Positions 13,655 through 26,340 are shown, counted from the first letter of the stretch. The stretch is 64,000 nt of DNA from Azadirachta indica (GCA_022749755.1 CM040450.1:3958913-4022912), one strand, 5' to 3'. Numbers and translations: made by a program. Notes: generated by a model not told the origin, from the letters alone.

Positions 13655-15212
13655 CTTCTTCGTTCTGAGTGACGTTTTGGAGGCTCGATTTGTTACCGTC
13701 GATACGCAGACGTTGAGTTTGGTTTTGGATAACTACGATAATGCCACGAGGCCCAGTTTTAAATATGGGCCTAGCTCGTTTTGCTTTATTGGCTGTAGAG
13801 ATCAATGACAAGGCAGCCTAAGGAGAGGAGGGGTCAAATTCGAGGCAAAGGGGTTCATATTCGGAGCAAAAGAAGGTGAGGCAAAAGCATAAGTCCATGA
13901 AGACACAGGCTATGATAGTGCTAAGGGTGGAGGGAGAGAGAGAGAAAGGAGGGGAGGAGGAGGGAGCAATGGGAGAGGGGGAATAGGAGTGACAAAGAGT
14001 GGTGGTGGAGGAGCGGCTACGGAGGACGAATGGGAGGTAAAGGGAATGCCGTGGAGATAGAAACAATAGAGACTTGGTAGGATGTGTTGTAAGTGTTTTT
14101 TTACTAATTTACCTTAGTTTTAACGTTTGATTAATAGAATTGGATAGTGAGAGGGGACGTTAGTGTGTATTTTTAATACCTTCCATCTAACTGTTAAAAT
14201 CCTAAATTTCTATCTAACTATCAAAATCTTAAATTTTAGGAGAGGTATGTGTTAAAATCTCTTTTTAATATATGTGTTATGACTATTAAGCTAATTTTGA
14301 ATGTATTGTCTTGATTTTTAATTAGTGTACATACTACATATTAGTAAAAAATATACTATAAAATAAGTGAAAAAAATAAATTAAAAGCGATAAGTAATAA
14401 ATAGTAGAGAAAATATAATATTAAGAGGAAAAAAAGACACTTCATTATTTAAAATTTTTAAAGAATATTTTTACTTTTATTAAATTTTTTTCCTAAAAAA
14501 AAAGGTAAGAATGACAAAAACTTGTTGAGAAAAGTGTTTTGTGGAAAATTTTTTTTTTTCTTTTAAAAAAATTAACAATACTAAGGTATTATTTTTTATA
14601 ATTTTTTTTTACTTTTGCTTATCACATTTAGTTTATTAAACTTCATTTTTTGAATTACAATTCTAGAACTACACTATCAAACGAAATAAATATTAATTTT
14701 ATATTAAAAAATAAATTAAAAAAATTGTTTTAGAAATAATATGAAACACACCCTACAATTTTCTTAATAAAAAGCAAAAACGCCTTTAAACATTAAATTA
14801 TCTTATACTTAAAATAAAATTTCCCAAATACTATGAATATTAGAAAGAGTACGATTGTATAAATATAATTTTATATTAATACAAGTCAGCTAAAATTTTG
14901 GAAGGATTTACCGCTTTAACTTAAACGCCGTTCGCTGAGTTTCCCGCGCGCAGTTACAAGGGAAAAGCCCAAATACCAGTTAACCGCTAAAACACAGAAT
15001 TAAGTCCCTCTTCTTCGTCAGTTTTCCTCCAAAAATTTCAAAAACTCCCGCGCTTTCACTCCTTTCCCCTATTCTTTAGTCAAACCTCTCCCCCTCCAAA
15101 TCCAAAATCTCCATTCCGTTCCTTCAACCTTTCAGACTCTTTACTCTTTCTTGAATTCTCATTCTCCATTTCCTTTTTTCGCATACAATCTTCGCATTCC
15201 TTGAAGAAGAAA
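13655..15212. other. Bidirectional intergenic region between pTAC13 and LisH gene
   Basis: The first 200 bases are the pTAC13 5' flank. From about 13850 to 14050 there is a purine-rich (GGAGGG/GAGAG) tract on the plus strand that creates a low-complexity open frame on the minus strand, which I do not call. The stretch 14250-14900 is strongly AT-rich. A CpG-containing core promoter-like patch lies near 14925-15060, just before the LisH gene, including TTTCCCGCGCGC and CTCCCGCGC motifs that resemble E2F sites. Confidence 0.45.
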
Positions 15213-17842
15213 ATGGGGAAACAGAGCAGATCTAAAAGGCCAGACAATAACATTGGCAAAGGGAAGGTCACTCCGATTCAAGTCGCATTCATCGTTGACC
15301 GGTATCTCTCCGATAACAACTTCTCTGAGACCCGCTCCGTATTCAGAACTGAAGCGTCTTCTCTCATCTCAAAATCCCCAGTTCAGGAGGTATATCCTTG
15401 TAAACAGTTGTATGATTTTTTTAATCAGGGATTTTTTTTAAAAGCTGATTTAGGTTTCTTTTTTTTTTTTTTTTTAAGGCTCCTAAGAGTTTGTTGAGTC
15501 TGGTGGCGATGTTAAATGAGTATATCTGTTTGAAGGAGCAGAAGGTGATTTTGGATCAGGAGAGGGCTCGTATGGACCAAGAAAAATTGAGAGTACAGAC
15601 GCTTTTAAACGGTATGCAAGATGTCATGAATACTTACACTGCAAGCGCACATATCCCGGTGATTCAGCCCCCGGTAACAAATCCGACAAAATCAACGGCT
15701 GTTGTTCCTCATTCGGTCCAATCTAGTGGATCCCCCTCAGGTACAGCCCGATAACTCTCTTTAAACAAGCTGGTTGATGGTGTTTTAGTTTCAAGTTTGT
15801 AGGTATAGGAAAATTGGTGGGGGTTTTATATGAAGGTATTCTAAATTCTTGGAATTAAAGTAGTCACCTACAATGCCAGTCGAGTTGCATTTGGTAATAA
15901 CAATTATTGGATGTGTGTTTGGAAACTTGTTTTGTTGGAGGAATTTCACATTTGACTGAAAGGTAAAGCTCAAGAATGAGACTATGAAACTTAAATAACC
16001 AATAAACTTACAATAATGATTAAACCAGCAGGAGATATTACTTTCACTTGTGTTTCAGATCTGGCTATTAATCAAATTGAATCACAAATATTCTTATCAG
16101 TCTTCATTAGTTTTTTGCAAGTGTTTGTGAAATATTTATTAATGATGATACAGGGTTGTCTAGTTATGGGCAGAATAGTATAATTTTCTTTTTGCAATTA
16201 AAAAAATGAGAACCCCAAATAATATGATAATGGTGATTGCATCTATTATTCATTTGATCTCAAGTTTTCTTTGTTGTCTATAAGTGGCACAAAATTCATA
16301 TGCTTTACAATGCTCTGCACTTGGTGCTTTCTTAGCAGGTTACATAGTGCACAACACACCAACTGTTATGTCAACGTCCATGCCATCCAATACGGTTAAG
16401 AAGCATGAATATTTTTCCCCACCAGTTCCAAATTGCCCATTAACAAGAAAGAGAGCAGTCTCAAAGGTTGTGCCGGACACTGCCCCTCCAGCATCAAAGA
16501 AATCTCGCAGTAAGATAGCCTCCAAGAATGTTCCAAACAAAGGTAACTTTCTTCAAAGTTAAGCATTGAATTTAACTTCTTACACATGTATCACTTCAGT
16601 ATGTGAAGTGCTAACAAAGGTCTTTTGTTCTTGAAATTGCAGTCCCGGCTACTCAATCAAAGAATACAGTCCCCAATCAAGATACTGCTCGGTCTTCCTC
16701 TGTGGTTGAATTATCACCTCACAACCGTGCATCCAATGAATCACTTGTTCAAGGATCCAGTGTTGCTAAGAGTTTGTTCAATCAGCCTTCAGTGCCTACT
16801 ACAACCAATTCCTCTGGTCCCAAGACTCCACCACAACCAGTTTCCTCACAATCTGAAAAGTCCCCGCTGGGAAATTCTTTTGGTGCTAATTGCAGTGCCA
16901 ACAATTCTCCTCAACAGATAACTCCTGCTAACTGCACTGTAATTTCATCAGAGAGAGTTATAGTGAGCCCGTACAAACAGATGGCAGTCTACACAATGGA
17001 GAGGAACCACTGCATTTCTACTTCTTCACCAGTCAAGACAAACTTGAAGAGGCTTGGCAAGAGGGATCATGTAAAAGGGAGGCTAGATTTTGATGGTTCT
17101 GATGTGGCAGTGAGCTCAGATAAACCCATTATTAATGAGATCTCAACATCTGATTCTGAAAAGGAAGTTGATATTTTTGACATGGATTTGCCTAATTTAG
17201 ATGCCTTTGGACCAAATTTTTCCTTCTCTGAGCTGTTAGTTGATTTTGATCTTGACTGTGACGGAATTAGTTATCCTTGCCAGCCAACTTCGGGTGCTTC
17301 CACGGACAATATTTCGGGGTACGAGTTTTGTTTCTCATATTTGCATTTTCAGTAACTTTATATTTCTCCCCTATATTCACAATATCTATAATAGATTTTC
17401 ATCCGACATTATTCTCTATATATAACATGCAGGTCATCGCATGATTCAGGGGAAGCCAATCCGGGGGCTGATCAAGTTTTGTCAGAGTATTCATCAACAG
17501 TAACAGAAGTACTTTCAGGAAAAGACATGAATCCTCAAGGTGATTAAACTCGCCTACTGAATTTGATTTTACTTATTACATTATCACATATTTACTTGTA
17601 AATTTTATTTTTCAGGCCCTGATACCTTAACTGCAGTAAAGTCCATAACAAAATGCATAAGAATTTTAAGTCCTGGTAAACTTTCTAGCCTTTTTATTAC
17701 TTTTGTTTCCCCTCTGCTTGTCCGCGAGGCTAAACTTAACAGTCTTTATTATGCTTCCTTTCACTTGATTTGCTTATGGTTTTTTTCCAATGAAATTGCA
17801 GCAAAAGGTTGCAGGAATTCTTTGGATCAGCAAAATTGTTGA
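15213..17842 (+). CDS. LisH-domain plant protein of unknown function
   Basis: There are seven exons: 15213-15389, 15479-15740, 16285-16542, 16643-17318, 17433-17539, 17616-17675 and 17802-17842, giving 526 residues with all junctions in phase. Residues about 22-50 fit the LisH dimerisation motif (IVDRYLSDNNFSETRSVF). A short helical segment follows (LVAMLNEYICLKEQ and a Glu/Gln/Arg-rich stretch). The remainder is low-complexity, Ser/Pro/Asn-rich and probably disordered, with basic patches (KKSRSKI, LKRLGKRDHVKGRLDF) that suggest a nuclear location. An acidic-hydrophobic stretch near residues 390-420 (DIFDMDLPNLDAF, then LVDFDLD) resembles an activation or adaptor-binding region. Overall it looks like a LisH-containing nuclear adaptor, but I do not recognise a named family. 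The start is the first ATG, preceded by an A-rich leader. The acceptor of exon 2 follows a 20-base T run. Confidence 0.75.
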
Positions 17843-19174
17843 GCAAGAAAGTAATCTTGAAGATTAAGGTGACTCATAGGCTGACATGGTCTCAGTACAG
17901 TACTTACTGCAAAGCTGACTCATAGGCTGACATGGGTTTTCCTAGTCATTCTTATACATTTTATCTCTTAGGTTACTTGTAAGATTCTAATTTATACTTA
18001 ATATCTTTAGTATACCCGCGGAATTTCACTAGAAAATTTGGGTGAAGCATTGTACTCTTAAGCATAACTAAAATTGTATTTGTCCATTGATATGGAAGCT
18101 GTATTCCTTCGTGATGATTACAGATTCCTGATGAAGGTTAGAAATAAAAATTTATTATGAAGTAGAGATTTCTTGAAGTGTTGATAGTTCATAAATGCTT
18201 ATAACATTATCCTAATACACACGAATTTGTAAAATGATCTTAAATCAAATCAGTGCCATAGTTGGGCTCCTTTATCTGGCTCCAGTGAGAATCGGTCACT
18301 GGTTTATCTGCCAGGAAAGCATGGTAAAAGTGTCCGTGGCTAATTGAGGCACAGGTTTCCTCCCCCATTCTCTAGTATGTAAATGAATCACAGAAATGGC
18401 ATGGGCAACTATCCTCTATATAATTCCGATGATTCTTTTGTCACTAAATAAAATACCCTTCACCGGTCAAGTATTTTCTAGTGGCAATTTATTGCTTTCT
18501 TTCTTGCTTTTACTCTGGATACTTGATTGGTGGGCGTTCACCCAACAGCCTGCGAGTGTCTTTCATGTGTTTTGGAAATGGGAAGTACAGAGAAGAATAA
18601 GAGATATACAAAAGGTAAAGAGGCTGAGAAGTTGACGAGTGGAGCAGAAATTGAGCTTAACTTTTGTGTATACTCTTGAGACAGGGTTATGGCTTCTCTT
18701 CCTTTGTGTAACAATCATATAACTGTGATAAGCCTAATTTTTTTATCATTTCTGATGCCTATATGCCTATACGGCGGCTGAGGATATGCCTTTTCTTGAA
18801 ATAACGGCTGAAATTTGGTGACTTCTCTCGCATGAGGAGAAGCAGAGTAATCTTTGAAGATCTCTTGTCCTCTCATCATGAGTTTTCATTTAAGTATGAT
18901 TTGAATCACATTGATATGAGTATCTTTAGGTTTTCCTGAAATCATATTTATACCAAGTGGAAAACAATACTGCTCCAAATACTTGACGTGCTCTGCAAAA
19001 TCCTCAAATATCTAGTTTAAATCTTACTCATGCCTCTTAGAAAAGTCTCATGGAGACTGGGAACAAAAGAATTTTCAGACGAAAAGCGACCGCTTGTTTC
19101 TTAAATCAAATATAGTGCGCTTATTAAGAAAATTTATGAACAAAATCAATCCCTTTGCTTTTACATTATTTTAA
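17843..19174. other. 3' flank between LisH gene and FBPase gene (convergent)
   Basis: This contains the probable 3' untranslated regions of both genes. A 20-base direct repeat (17870-17889 and 17916-17935) lies just after the LisH stop codon. A 79-codon open frame at 18396-18635 (plus) encodes a hydrophobic Leu/Ile/Trp-rich peptide. It is not called a gene for lack of any family or promoter support. Confidence 0.5.
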
Positions 19175-20781
19175 CTAAGCCAAATAATTCTCCAATTTCT
19201 CCACCTCCTCAACGCTTCCAATATAAAGGGGAACACGCTGATGTATCTGTTACAAGAAAACAACAAAAGCATATAAGTAGCTAAGTCTACAAAGAAATTG
19301 TAGAAACTCGTATTTACAAGATTGTTTTCACCTCAGTAGGTTGAATGTCAAGTACTCTTTGATGGCCATCTGATCCTTTCCCTCCGGCTTGTTCCACTAT
19401 GAAGCTCATTGGTGCACACTCATACAACAGCCTCAGCTTCCCATTCTTGCTCTTCTTGTCTCTCGGATACCCATAAATGCCTCCATAGAGTAAAGTACGA
19501 TGGAAATCACCAACCAAGCTACCAATATACCTAGCAGAATAGGGCTTGCCGCTAGGTCCTGGATCCTTAAGGTCATCAATGTACTTCTTCAACTTGTCAT
19601 CCCAAAGCTGGTAATTTCCTTCATTGAATGCATAAATTTTTCCAGCTTTGGGTATCTGGATGTTCTCTTGAGTCAAAACAAATTCTCCATACATTGGGTC
19701 CAAAGTGAACGCAAACACACCATTGCCTAAAGTAATCACAAAGATTACAGAGCTCGAGTACATGCAGTAGCCAGCTGCAAGAAGATTGCTTCCCGGCTGG
19801 CACACGTTCACAACACACCTTTGCTCTGTTTTGTCAAGCTACAAGGTATCAAGTTTCAAACAGTCCAATATACTTTCTGTTTAGCATTTTGCCATCAGCT
19901 TCATTATAATGAAATGACAGGGACATGAACTTACAGTAGGATCATCACCAATATCGGCAAGGCATTCATCATTTGGGCTGTATATACCGAAGATGGATCC
20001 TGTAGAAACAGCTGCATCAATGTTGGATGATCCATCAAGTGGGTCAAAAACCACAATATAGTTTCCGGAGTAACTTTCTTCTACTGCCACTGGTACATCC
20101 TCTTCCTCTGATGCTATAATCCCTGTTCGTCCGCTTGATCTCAAACAGTTTGAGAACACCTGTAAGTGCAAAAATATTTAATTCCCATCTCGCTAAACTG
20201 AGAATTCTGATAAAATAATTTCAATGATAGCTAAGATAATTCCACACAAGCAAGCAACTTGTACCAATAATTTATATGTATGTTTCATAGTGCATGCTCT
20301 TTGGAGTGCATGAAGTATAAAACGATATAGAGTGAGTAGTTACAACCTCATTTGAAACGACGTCGAGCTTCTTCTGGTCTTCTCCTTGAACGTTCATAGC
20401 ACCCTGAACTCCAGTCAGGTTAGAAATGCCAGCTCTCTGCACCAAAGAAGCAATCTGCTTACACGCCATTGAAATGCTAGAAAGCACAATAGTGAGCTCA
20501 GCATCAATAACGCCACCTTGTTCCTGCTTCAACAACCAGCTTGTAAGTGTCTGAATCTCAAACCCACTTTTCTTCTTGGTTTCAGCCTCTGATGCAGTCC
20601 CAACAGCCATGCACCGGACACCAGAAGCAACATGTCTTCTCTTGACAACGTTGCTGGGACATGAAACAAGTGTCTTGGAGTCAAAGACGCATAGTTGGTA
20701 AGGACATAGACGAGAAAAAGAGCGAGAGGTTGAACAAAGAAGCTGTGATGAAGTTGCTGTTGCTGCTGCTGCTGAAACCAT
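19175..20781 (-). CDS. cFBP1: Fructose-1,6-bisphosphatase, chloroplastic (redox-regulated)
   Basis: Hydrolyses fructose-1,6-bisphosphate to fructose-6-phosphate in the Calvin-Benson cycle in the chloroplast stroma. There are four exons on the minus strand: 20781-20347, 20159-19935, 19838-19332 and 19246-19175, giving 412 residues. The Ala/Ser/Thr-rich N-terminus ([13 protein letters not shown]) up to about residue 60 is a transit peptide. The metal and substrate site [12 protein letters not shown] lies in exon 2, and [10 protein letters not shown] and [12 protein letters not shown] are in exon 3. The redox loop that separates the light-activated plastid enzyme from the cytosolic one is present, with Cys at about 211, 228 and 233 (the last two in [12 protein letters not shown]), so thioredoxin f activation is expected. 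The loop is interrupted by intron 2. No damage was seen. The start is the ATG after a purine-rich leader. The gene is divergent from PAR1 across 1.9 kb. Confidence 0.95.
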
Positions 20782-22198
20782 GTTTGCTGCCGGCGTTGTT
20801 TCTGCTTCCCTCTCCTGGTTGTTGCTGATGATATTTTGATATTCTGTACAAGCAATTTGTCTTCTGCTTGGGGTTGCGCTAAGGGTGGGATTGTGAGGTT
20901 GGCAACGATTTCTGTCAATCGTGGTCCCACTTATCTTGCTTTGAGAATTGAGAATCGATTTTGTGACCAAGGTTCATTGAGGAGTGTTCTAACAGCGGAA
21001 GGAGAACGAGGCACGAGTATTTACAAACAAGAAGTCGCGCCCCCAAGTTATGGCTGAGGTCAGTATTGAAAGCCCATTCTGTATGATTGAGTCCACAGAC
21101 CATAATGTCTTTGGGCAAATACAAGACCATGTAAACAGGCCAGGCCCACTCAGCTTAATATTAATTTTTAACTATTATTTTTTTTTAAAAAATTAAATAA
21201 AAATCTTGTAGTGACAGTACCAATCGTATAATTAATAGAAAGAACAAATTTACGGATGACTTTCATATTGCTTGGGAGAAACTTCACAGACAGCTCTCAA
21301 TTCTTGGAAACTTCTTTACGTCAATGCATACATGCTCTGATAAGAAGACCGGTGACTTTTATTTTTCATTGGAATGTCAGTCACCAATCACCACACGGAA
21401 TTTAACGTGAGCAAGGGGATCGAAGTGGAATGGAAGTTAAGTTTAATTTCGTTGGACGTAAATAGGTATACTAATTAATTATAGAATGGTGTCTTTTTCT
21501 TTTTGTTTGTTCCTTAGCTTTAACAATTAGTTGACTACTCAATTTCCGGGATATTTGGGTTAGCTAGCCCTCCTACTTAATTTCCAAATTCCAATTAATT
21601 TTCCTTCCATACTTTGACATAAATTGGCGCGTCCTAACGCACGCCAAACTTGACAGTTTCCCAAATCTTTATCATATGATTTTGTATTTGCAGAATAGTT
21701 ATCATGTAGAAATTCGTTGACAAAACGAATTAAATTACGTTTTTTCTTAATTATATACGGGTAATTAATTTGATGAATATCTACTTCACCTATCGATTCT
21801 CGGTTATATTGCAAGGGATTGTTTCATGTGCAAGTTAGTTCAAGGGTTTCTGTAAACAATTATCTAATTGATTAAATTAATTCAACTTTAATTTTAGTGG
21901 CAAAAACTCACAAACTGTGGAAATATAAGAGTGGTTCCGAATCTTTGGACCCAGTGAGAAAGCTTATATTAAAATGGATTACTAATAGGAGGTTTAGTAA
22001 AAAAAATTGATCCCCCGATAATCTATTAATTAAGGTCAACGACGATCTTATTTCTTAATAAAAATGTGCATTTATCAAATGAAAAATATCATCCAGAGAT
22101 TTGATACTTCTATTAACTGCATATATAATAAGTTTAAATTCGATGCTAGTAGTCGTTAGGTGGATGCTGAAATTTGAATGGTTCATATATCATAAGGT

Positions 22199-22232
22199 TA
22201 ATTAATTAATTAATTAATTAATTAATTAATTA
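22199..22232. repeat. Tetranucleotide microsatellite (TTAA/ATTA)n
   Basis: About eight uninterrupted copies of a four-base AT unit, some 480 bases upstream of the PAR1 start codon. No function is implied. Confidence 0.85.
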
Positions 22233-22516
22233 TCGATTCGTGGAGTCTATCTCGATGAGACGAATGGCAAAAATAAGAGAATAATTAAATAGAACGAGAA
22301 ACTTCTGGATTGTTAGAATCTTAGACGTGCAGGCCATCCAAACACGTCTTTAATTACAAATTAAACTATATATTGAAACTGAAAAAAAAAAAACTAAAAA
22401 TCTAAAAAAATAGTAAAAAAACATGGAACAGGGTTCCACAGAGATCGGCAATAACCGGCAAAAGCGTTCATAAATAGGGAGTACGCGTTATTTTCTATTG
22501 AAGCAGATCCACTCGT

Positions 22517-22528
22517 TATATATATATA
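22517..22528 (+). promoter_or_regulatory. TATA box of PAR1 gene
   Basis: A TATATATATATA run 190 bases upstream of the PAR1 ATG, followed by a pyrimidine-rich leader (CTTCCTTTCTTC, TTCTTCTTC). It is the best TATA candidate on the plus strand here. Confidence 0.5.
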
Positions 22529-22706
22529 GAAAAACCCTCGTACCATTTTTGGTGCTTCCTTTCTTCTTTCTATATATATTCATAAATTCCTAAAACTCTT
22601 TTTCGACAAAACCCATTTCTTTGTTTTGTCAACTTTTGTATAATTCTTTTTCTTCTTCTTCAATCTTAATTCATTGTTTATAAAAAAAAAACAACAAATT
22701 CCATTC

Positions 22707-23618
22707 ATGGCTTCTTCAATCAAATTGCCGTTCGTTCTCTTCCTCTGCTCCCTCTTCCTCCATGCTGCTCTAGGTATGTGTATATATATATTTTGTATAT
22801 ATATCATTTCGTATTATATATATGCTTAAGGATTTCTGGGCTTTATTTATGGTAATGTTGTGTTCTGCAGCTGAGATAATATGCGAGAGTTTGCCAAAGG
22901 ATGTATGCTCGTTTTCCATTTCGTCTTCCGGGAAGAGGTGTCTGTTGGAAACACTTGCGACGAAAGATGGAAGCATGGAATATCAGTGCAAGACGTCCGA
23001 AGTAGTTGTGGAGAGGATGGCGGATTACATTGAGACTGATCAATGTGTGCGTTCTTGTGGGGTTGATAGGAACGCCGTCGGTATTTCATCCGACGCTCTT
23101 CTTGAGCCGGAATTTACTGCCAGGCTTTGCTCCCCCAATTGCTACCAGAAGTGCCCTAACATCGTCGACCTTTATTTCAACTTGGCTGCCGGAGAAGGTA
23201 TGACTTGATTTTCTATCAATTTTCATTTCTGGTAATTAACCTCTTTAAATCGAGAAATTAATATTTATTTTATTGTCAAGTCTATTGATGGTGGATGGTA
23301 AATTGATATCAATGAAGCATGTTAGTTGGCTGAATTCCACAACTTAATTCTGTGGTCAGAAGAGAAATTATATTACCATAATTATGTCACATATTTATAC
23401 TTGGCAATTAATACCTGTTTAAAACGAGAAAGATATTTAGAAGTGAGGTCAAACTTGATATGTTATCGTAGGATCATTTAATTATATGACATGTTATCTT
23501 ATATACACAATATAGTTAGATGGTTGCATGATATAACATGGCTAGATCAATCTTGCTTGAGACTTTATTATATTTAAACATTATTTTTTAGGTTAAAGCT
23601 TTGGATACTTGTAATATA

Positions 23619-23653
<35 letters not shown>

Positions 23654-24192
23654 CTTGCATCTTACGTACATTATTAGTTTAAACAAAGAAAAGCAAAAAG
23701 AAAATAAAACTAAATAAAGAAAAAAAGGAGCAAACATATCTCAGCTCTGTCTTTCAGTGAAAATTATTGGTCATGCATTGCTTTCGCTTTCTCTTTCTCG
23801 TTCTCTTTGACACATGAAAGCATTGTTGTTATCCCTTGCTTGTGACAAAGAATTGTCCTTCTAACTTCTCCTTCAATCAAGGAATTGTCTGTCTCTCCTG
23901 TTGCAAAGGTCCACGACACGTCGTATAACTCGCACAATCTGCATATATGTTTTTATTTTCACTTTCTATTACACATATATATTATGAGACGACGAACGTA
24001 TATAATATATTTTCATATAATGTGGTGGTGGTTGATGCAGGAGCATTCTTGCCTGACCTCTGCCAGGTTAGCCGAGCCAACCCTCGCCGTGCGATGATTC
24101 AGCTTTCAAGCTCCGGCGCAGCCGTCAGCCGTGCTTCCTCCCTTGCTTCTGCTCCAACCGCCTCCGGCCTTGCTTCTGCTCCAACGGCATAA
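22707..24192 (+). CDS. PAR1-family secreted cysteine-rich protein
   Basis: Member of the plant PAR1 (photoassimilate-responsive) family, small secreted proteins whose transcripts rise with sugar accumulation. The molecular role is not known. There are three exons: 22707-22773, 22871-23197 and 24041-24192, giving 181 residues. Residues 1-22 form a clear signal peptide (hydrophobic [13 protein letters not shown], cleavage before EIICES). The mature part has ten cysteines, including CSPNCYQKC, suggesting five disulfides in the apoplast. The last exon ends in a Ser/Ala-rich tail with an imperfect SAPTA-type duplication at the C-terminus. Intron 2 (843 bases) contains a (TA)n microsatellite at about 23623-23650. 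An AATAAA at 24428-24433 is a plausible poly(A) signal. The neighbour is chloroplast FBPase, also linked to photoassimilate, but co-regulation is only a guess. Confidence 0.9.
23623..23650. repeat. (TA)n microsatellite in PAR1 intron 2
   Basis: A run of alternating TA inside the second PAR1 intron. Likely length-polymorphic. Confidence 0.8.
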
Positions 24193-25143
24193 GCTACCCG
24201 TTTTGCTCCTGTTCGTCCCCTCACGCATGCATTTATTCGGATTAATATGTGGATGGCTTCTACAAATTCATTCTCGTTTGCAAAAGAGTGTATTATTAAT
24301 TAATTATTCAGGAATTAATAATTAGCAAATTTGGAGTAAACATGAGTGAATTTGATGATGAGTTTGAATTTGTTTATTTCATTCTGTCAAAAGTTAGATT
24401 TAGAGTGTGTTGTTTTCTCTCTTTTTCAATAAAATGAGTTTCATCTTCAGAATGGTTACATGATATGTATTTTATTGGTTTCCTAAATAAATGCACCGAC
24501 TGTTTACGCCTATCACTTTTTATGAGCTAGCCCAATAATAGTTCATGAGCCGGCTATCACACATGATGTTTTAGTGGGCTTGATGTCAGTGCAATTGTTT
24601 TTGGGCCGCCTCTGGGTTAACGTACTCCTGCCTTGGATTATAGTTTTAGTATTGGAACCTGAGGTTCTGTTTGCACTCTGTTTGTGTTATTATAAAAGCT
24701 CCGTTACTATTATTATTAATTAGTGGTGTTATCAGTCATGAAACATTTAATCGGTTGGGTCACCTTTAATTGCCATTATGTTCCACCACCTACCTTTTCA
24801 TTCAGTTCTGTTATGCAAGATTTTAATCCTCGTATTTTGTCGGCCTTAATTTCTTCTAATTAATTTGCATAGAATGATCTTTTCGGCCAACATGCTTTTC
24901 TCACTTCATGCATTCTTTGAGTTAGCCATGTCTCAACCAAGTGCTTTTTTCGTCATAACATATTATAAATCGATCAATTGATTAATGAAAATGCACAATT
25001 TAATTTCAGCTTTCTATATCAGCTTTTATTTCTATTTTCCAGTTATTCCTCTAAACAAAGCGGAGAGTGAATAGCACCACTCAATTGCAAGTGAATAAAG
25101 TTCCACGCATTATTCAAGGGTGAGAACGAATGCCACTTACAGT

Positions 25144-25174
<31 letters not shown>

Positions 25175-25177
25175 TTC

Positions 25178-25229
<52 letters not shown>

Positions 25230-25507
25230 CTGCCTTCTATTATTCTTAATAAATTACGGAATAATGGATTTGGATAAAAAAATACCATCGTTTTCACATT
25301 ATATTACCACTTACGGTTAAATCTCAACTTATTTTCTAATCACAATAAATATATTGATATAAAATTTACTGTTATTTCAATATTTAAAAAGTGAAAAATA
25401 CTCTTATTCTAAGTCTTCAATTTCCGAGTGCAGTGTTCAAATGTTGCTTGATACCTATCAAAAGTAAGACCAAAAGCAAAAGGAACAAAGTTGAGTTTAG
25501 CAATTGT
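24193..25507. other. Intergenic DNA between PAR1 and the retrotransposon
   Basis: This starts with the PAR1 3' untranslated region (AATAAA at 24428). The remainder is AT-rich with a compound (CTT)n(ATT)n microsatellite at 25142-25230. No gene was seen. Confidence 0.55.
25142..25230. repeat. Compound (CTT)n-(ATT)n microsatellite
   Basis: About ten CTT units pass into roughly seventeen ATT units. It gives Leu and Ile runs in the plus frame, which are not a real protein. Confidence 0.9.
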
Positions 25508-25599
25508 CGATACAAGAAAATAGCAATTCTCGATATCACTATGAAAATTATGAATCTCTTATTGAATCATCAAAGTCTCTTTTTTTTTTTTAACACAGA

Positions 25600-25632
<33 letters not shown>

Positions 25633-25930
25633 CATACAAATTTTCTTTCTTCTAGAAGTAATAGGAATTTTGATAAACTTGGTACATATCTTTTAAAATC
25701 TTGACTTGCCTGAAATCGAACTTTCCACAATTGATTTCCCTCGTTATGCGTCCGAACAGAAACTTTTCCGAGCCAACCTGATTATGATCAAAGAGACTGA
25801 CCAGGCATGAAATTTACTTCCCCTATGGGCCAGGCTCATTTTCTTTAAGACCCTGATGGGCCGAACTCATCCTAATCATCCTCAAGAGTTGGGCTATGGG
25901 CTTTTGATGAGCCTATCTTCCCAAACATCA
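25508..25930 (-). repeat. 3' LTR of the retrotransposon
   Basis: Shares long blocks with the sequence at 35693-36123, e.g. TCGATATCACTATGAAAA and TCTAGAAGTAATAGGAAT. On the minus strand it begins TGATGTTTGGG and ends near CTTGTATCG, where the terminal CA appears mutated to CG. Compared with the other LTR it lacks about 35 bases near 25740 and has gained a (CA)n(TA)n microsatellite at about 25600-25632. Confidence 0.9.
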
Positions 25931-25941
25931 AGCCCCTCAGT
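25931..25941 (-). other. Polypurine tract
   Basis: On the minus strand ACTGAGGGGCT directly abuts the TG that begins the 3' LTR, the position and composition expected for the plus-strand primer of an LTR retrotransposon. Confidence 0.7.
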
Positions 25942-26314
25942 TTTCAGTGAAAAGGATTTTTATTGAAAATTTGATTTTTTCGAGTGTTCAAACTCCGCTC
26001 GGATAGCGCTCGCTCAATTGAGGCATTTGAACACAATGTAAAATTCATCTGACCAGATGGTTCTCGTCGAGTAACTGACCATGTAATGAGTACTAGCAAG
26101 AACCTATTCGATATCCGAACACAAACGACGCTACAACTTTTGAAATTCAAAAGAAAGGCCAATAGCGCTAAACATACCAGCATTTTGCCTCAATCTTCGC
26201 GTCGACAATTAACGTGTATAAATGCTCTTAACCATTAACACCCTCTAACTCTTCATCTGGCTAACACGCGTTCTAATGTGATTGGCTCATCATGCCTGCG
26301 GAAGGATCGCACTC

Positions 26315-26320
26315 TATAAG
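26315..26320 (+). promoter_or_regulatory. TATA-like box for the antisense gene in the retrotransposon
   Basis: CTCTATAAGAGG lies on the plus strand, opposite to the element, about 700 bases upstream of the ATG of the antisense gene. Between them are a leader and a candidate 5' untranslated-region intron (26641-27005). It is also inside the element, just internal to the 3' LTR. Confidence 0.4.
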
Positions 26321-26340
26321 AGGATTCGTGGTCGCATTTG

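Larger units (their letters stand above)
20782..22706. other. Divergent promoter region between FBPase and PAR1 genes
   Basis: The first 350 bases hold FBPase 5' flank, including GGCCCA/AGCCCA-type motifs near 21070 and 21145. The rest is AT-rich, with a (TTAA)n run at about 22199-22231 and no credible coding sequence. The PAR1 core promoter is at the right end. Confidence 0.5.

Noticed and set aside
13818..14066. 82-codon Ser/Pro-rich minus frame
   Set aside because: Produced by a GGAGGG/GAGAG low-complexity tract. No gene features.
25120..25320. Leu/Ile-rich 66-codon frame
   Set aside because: Encoded by the (CTT)n(ATT)n microsatellite.
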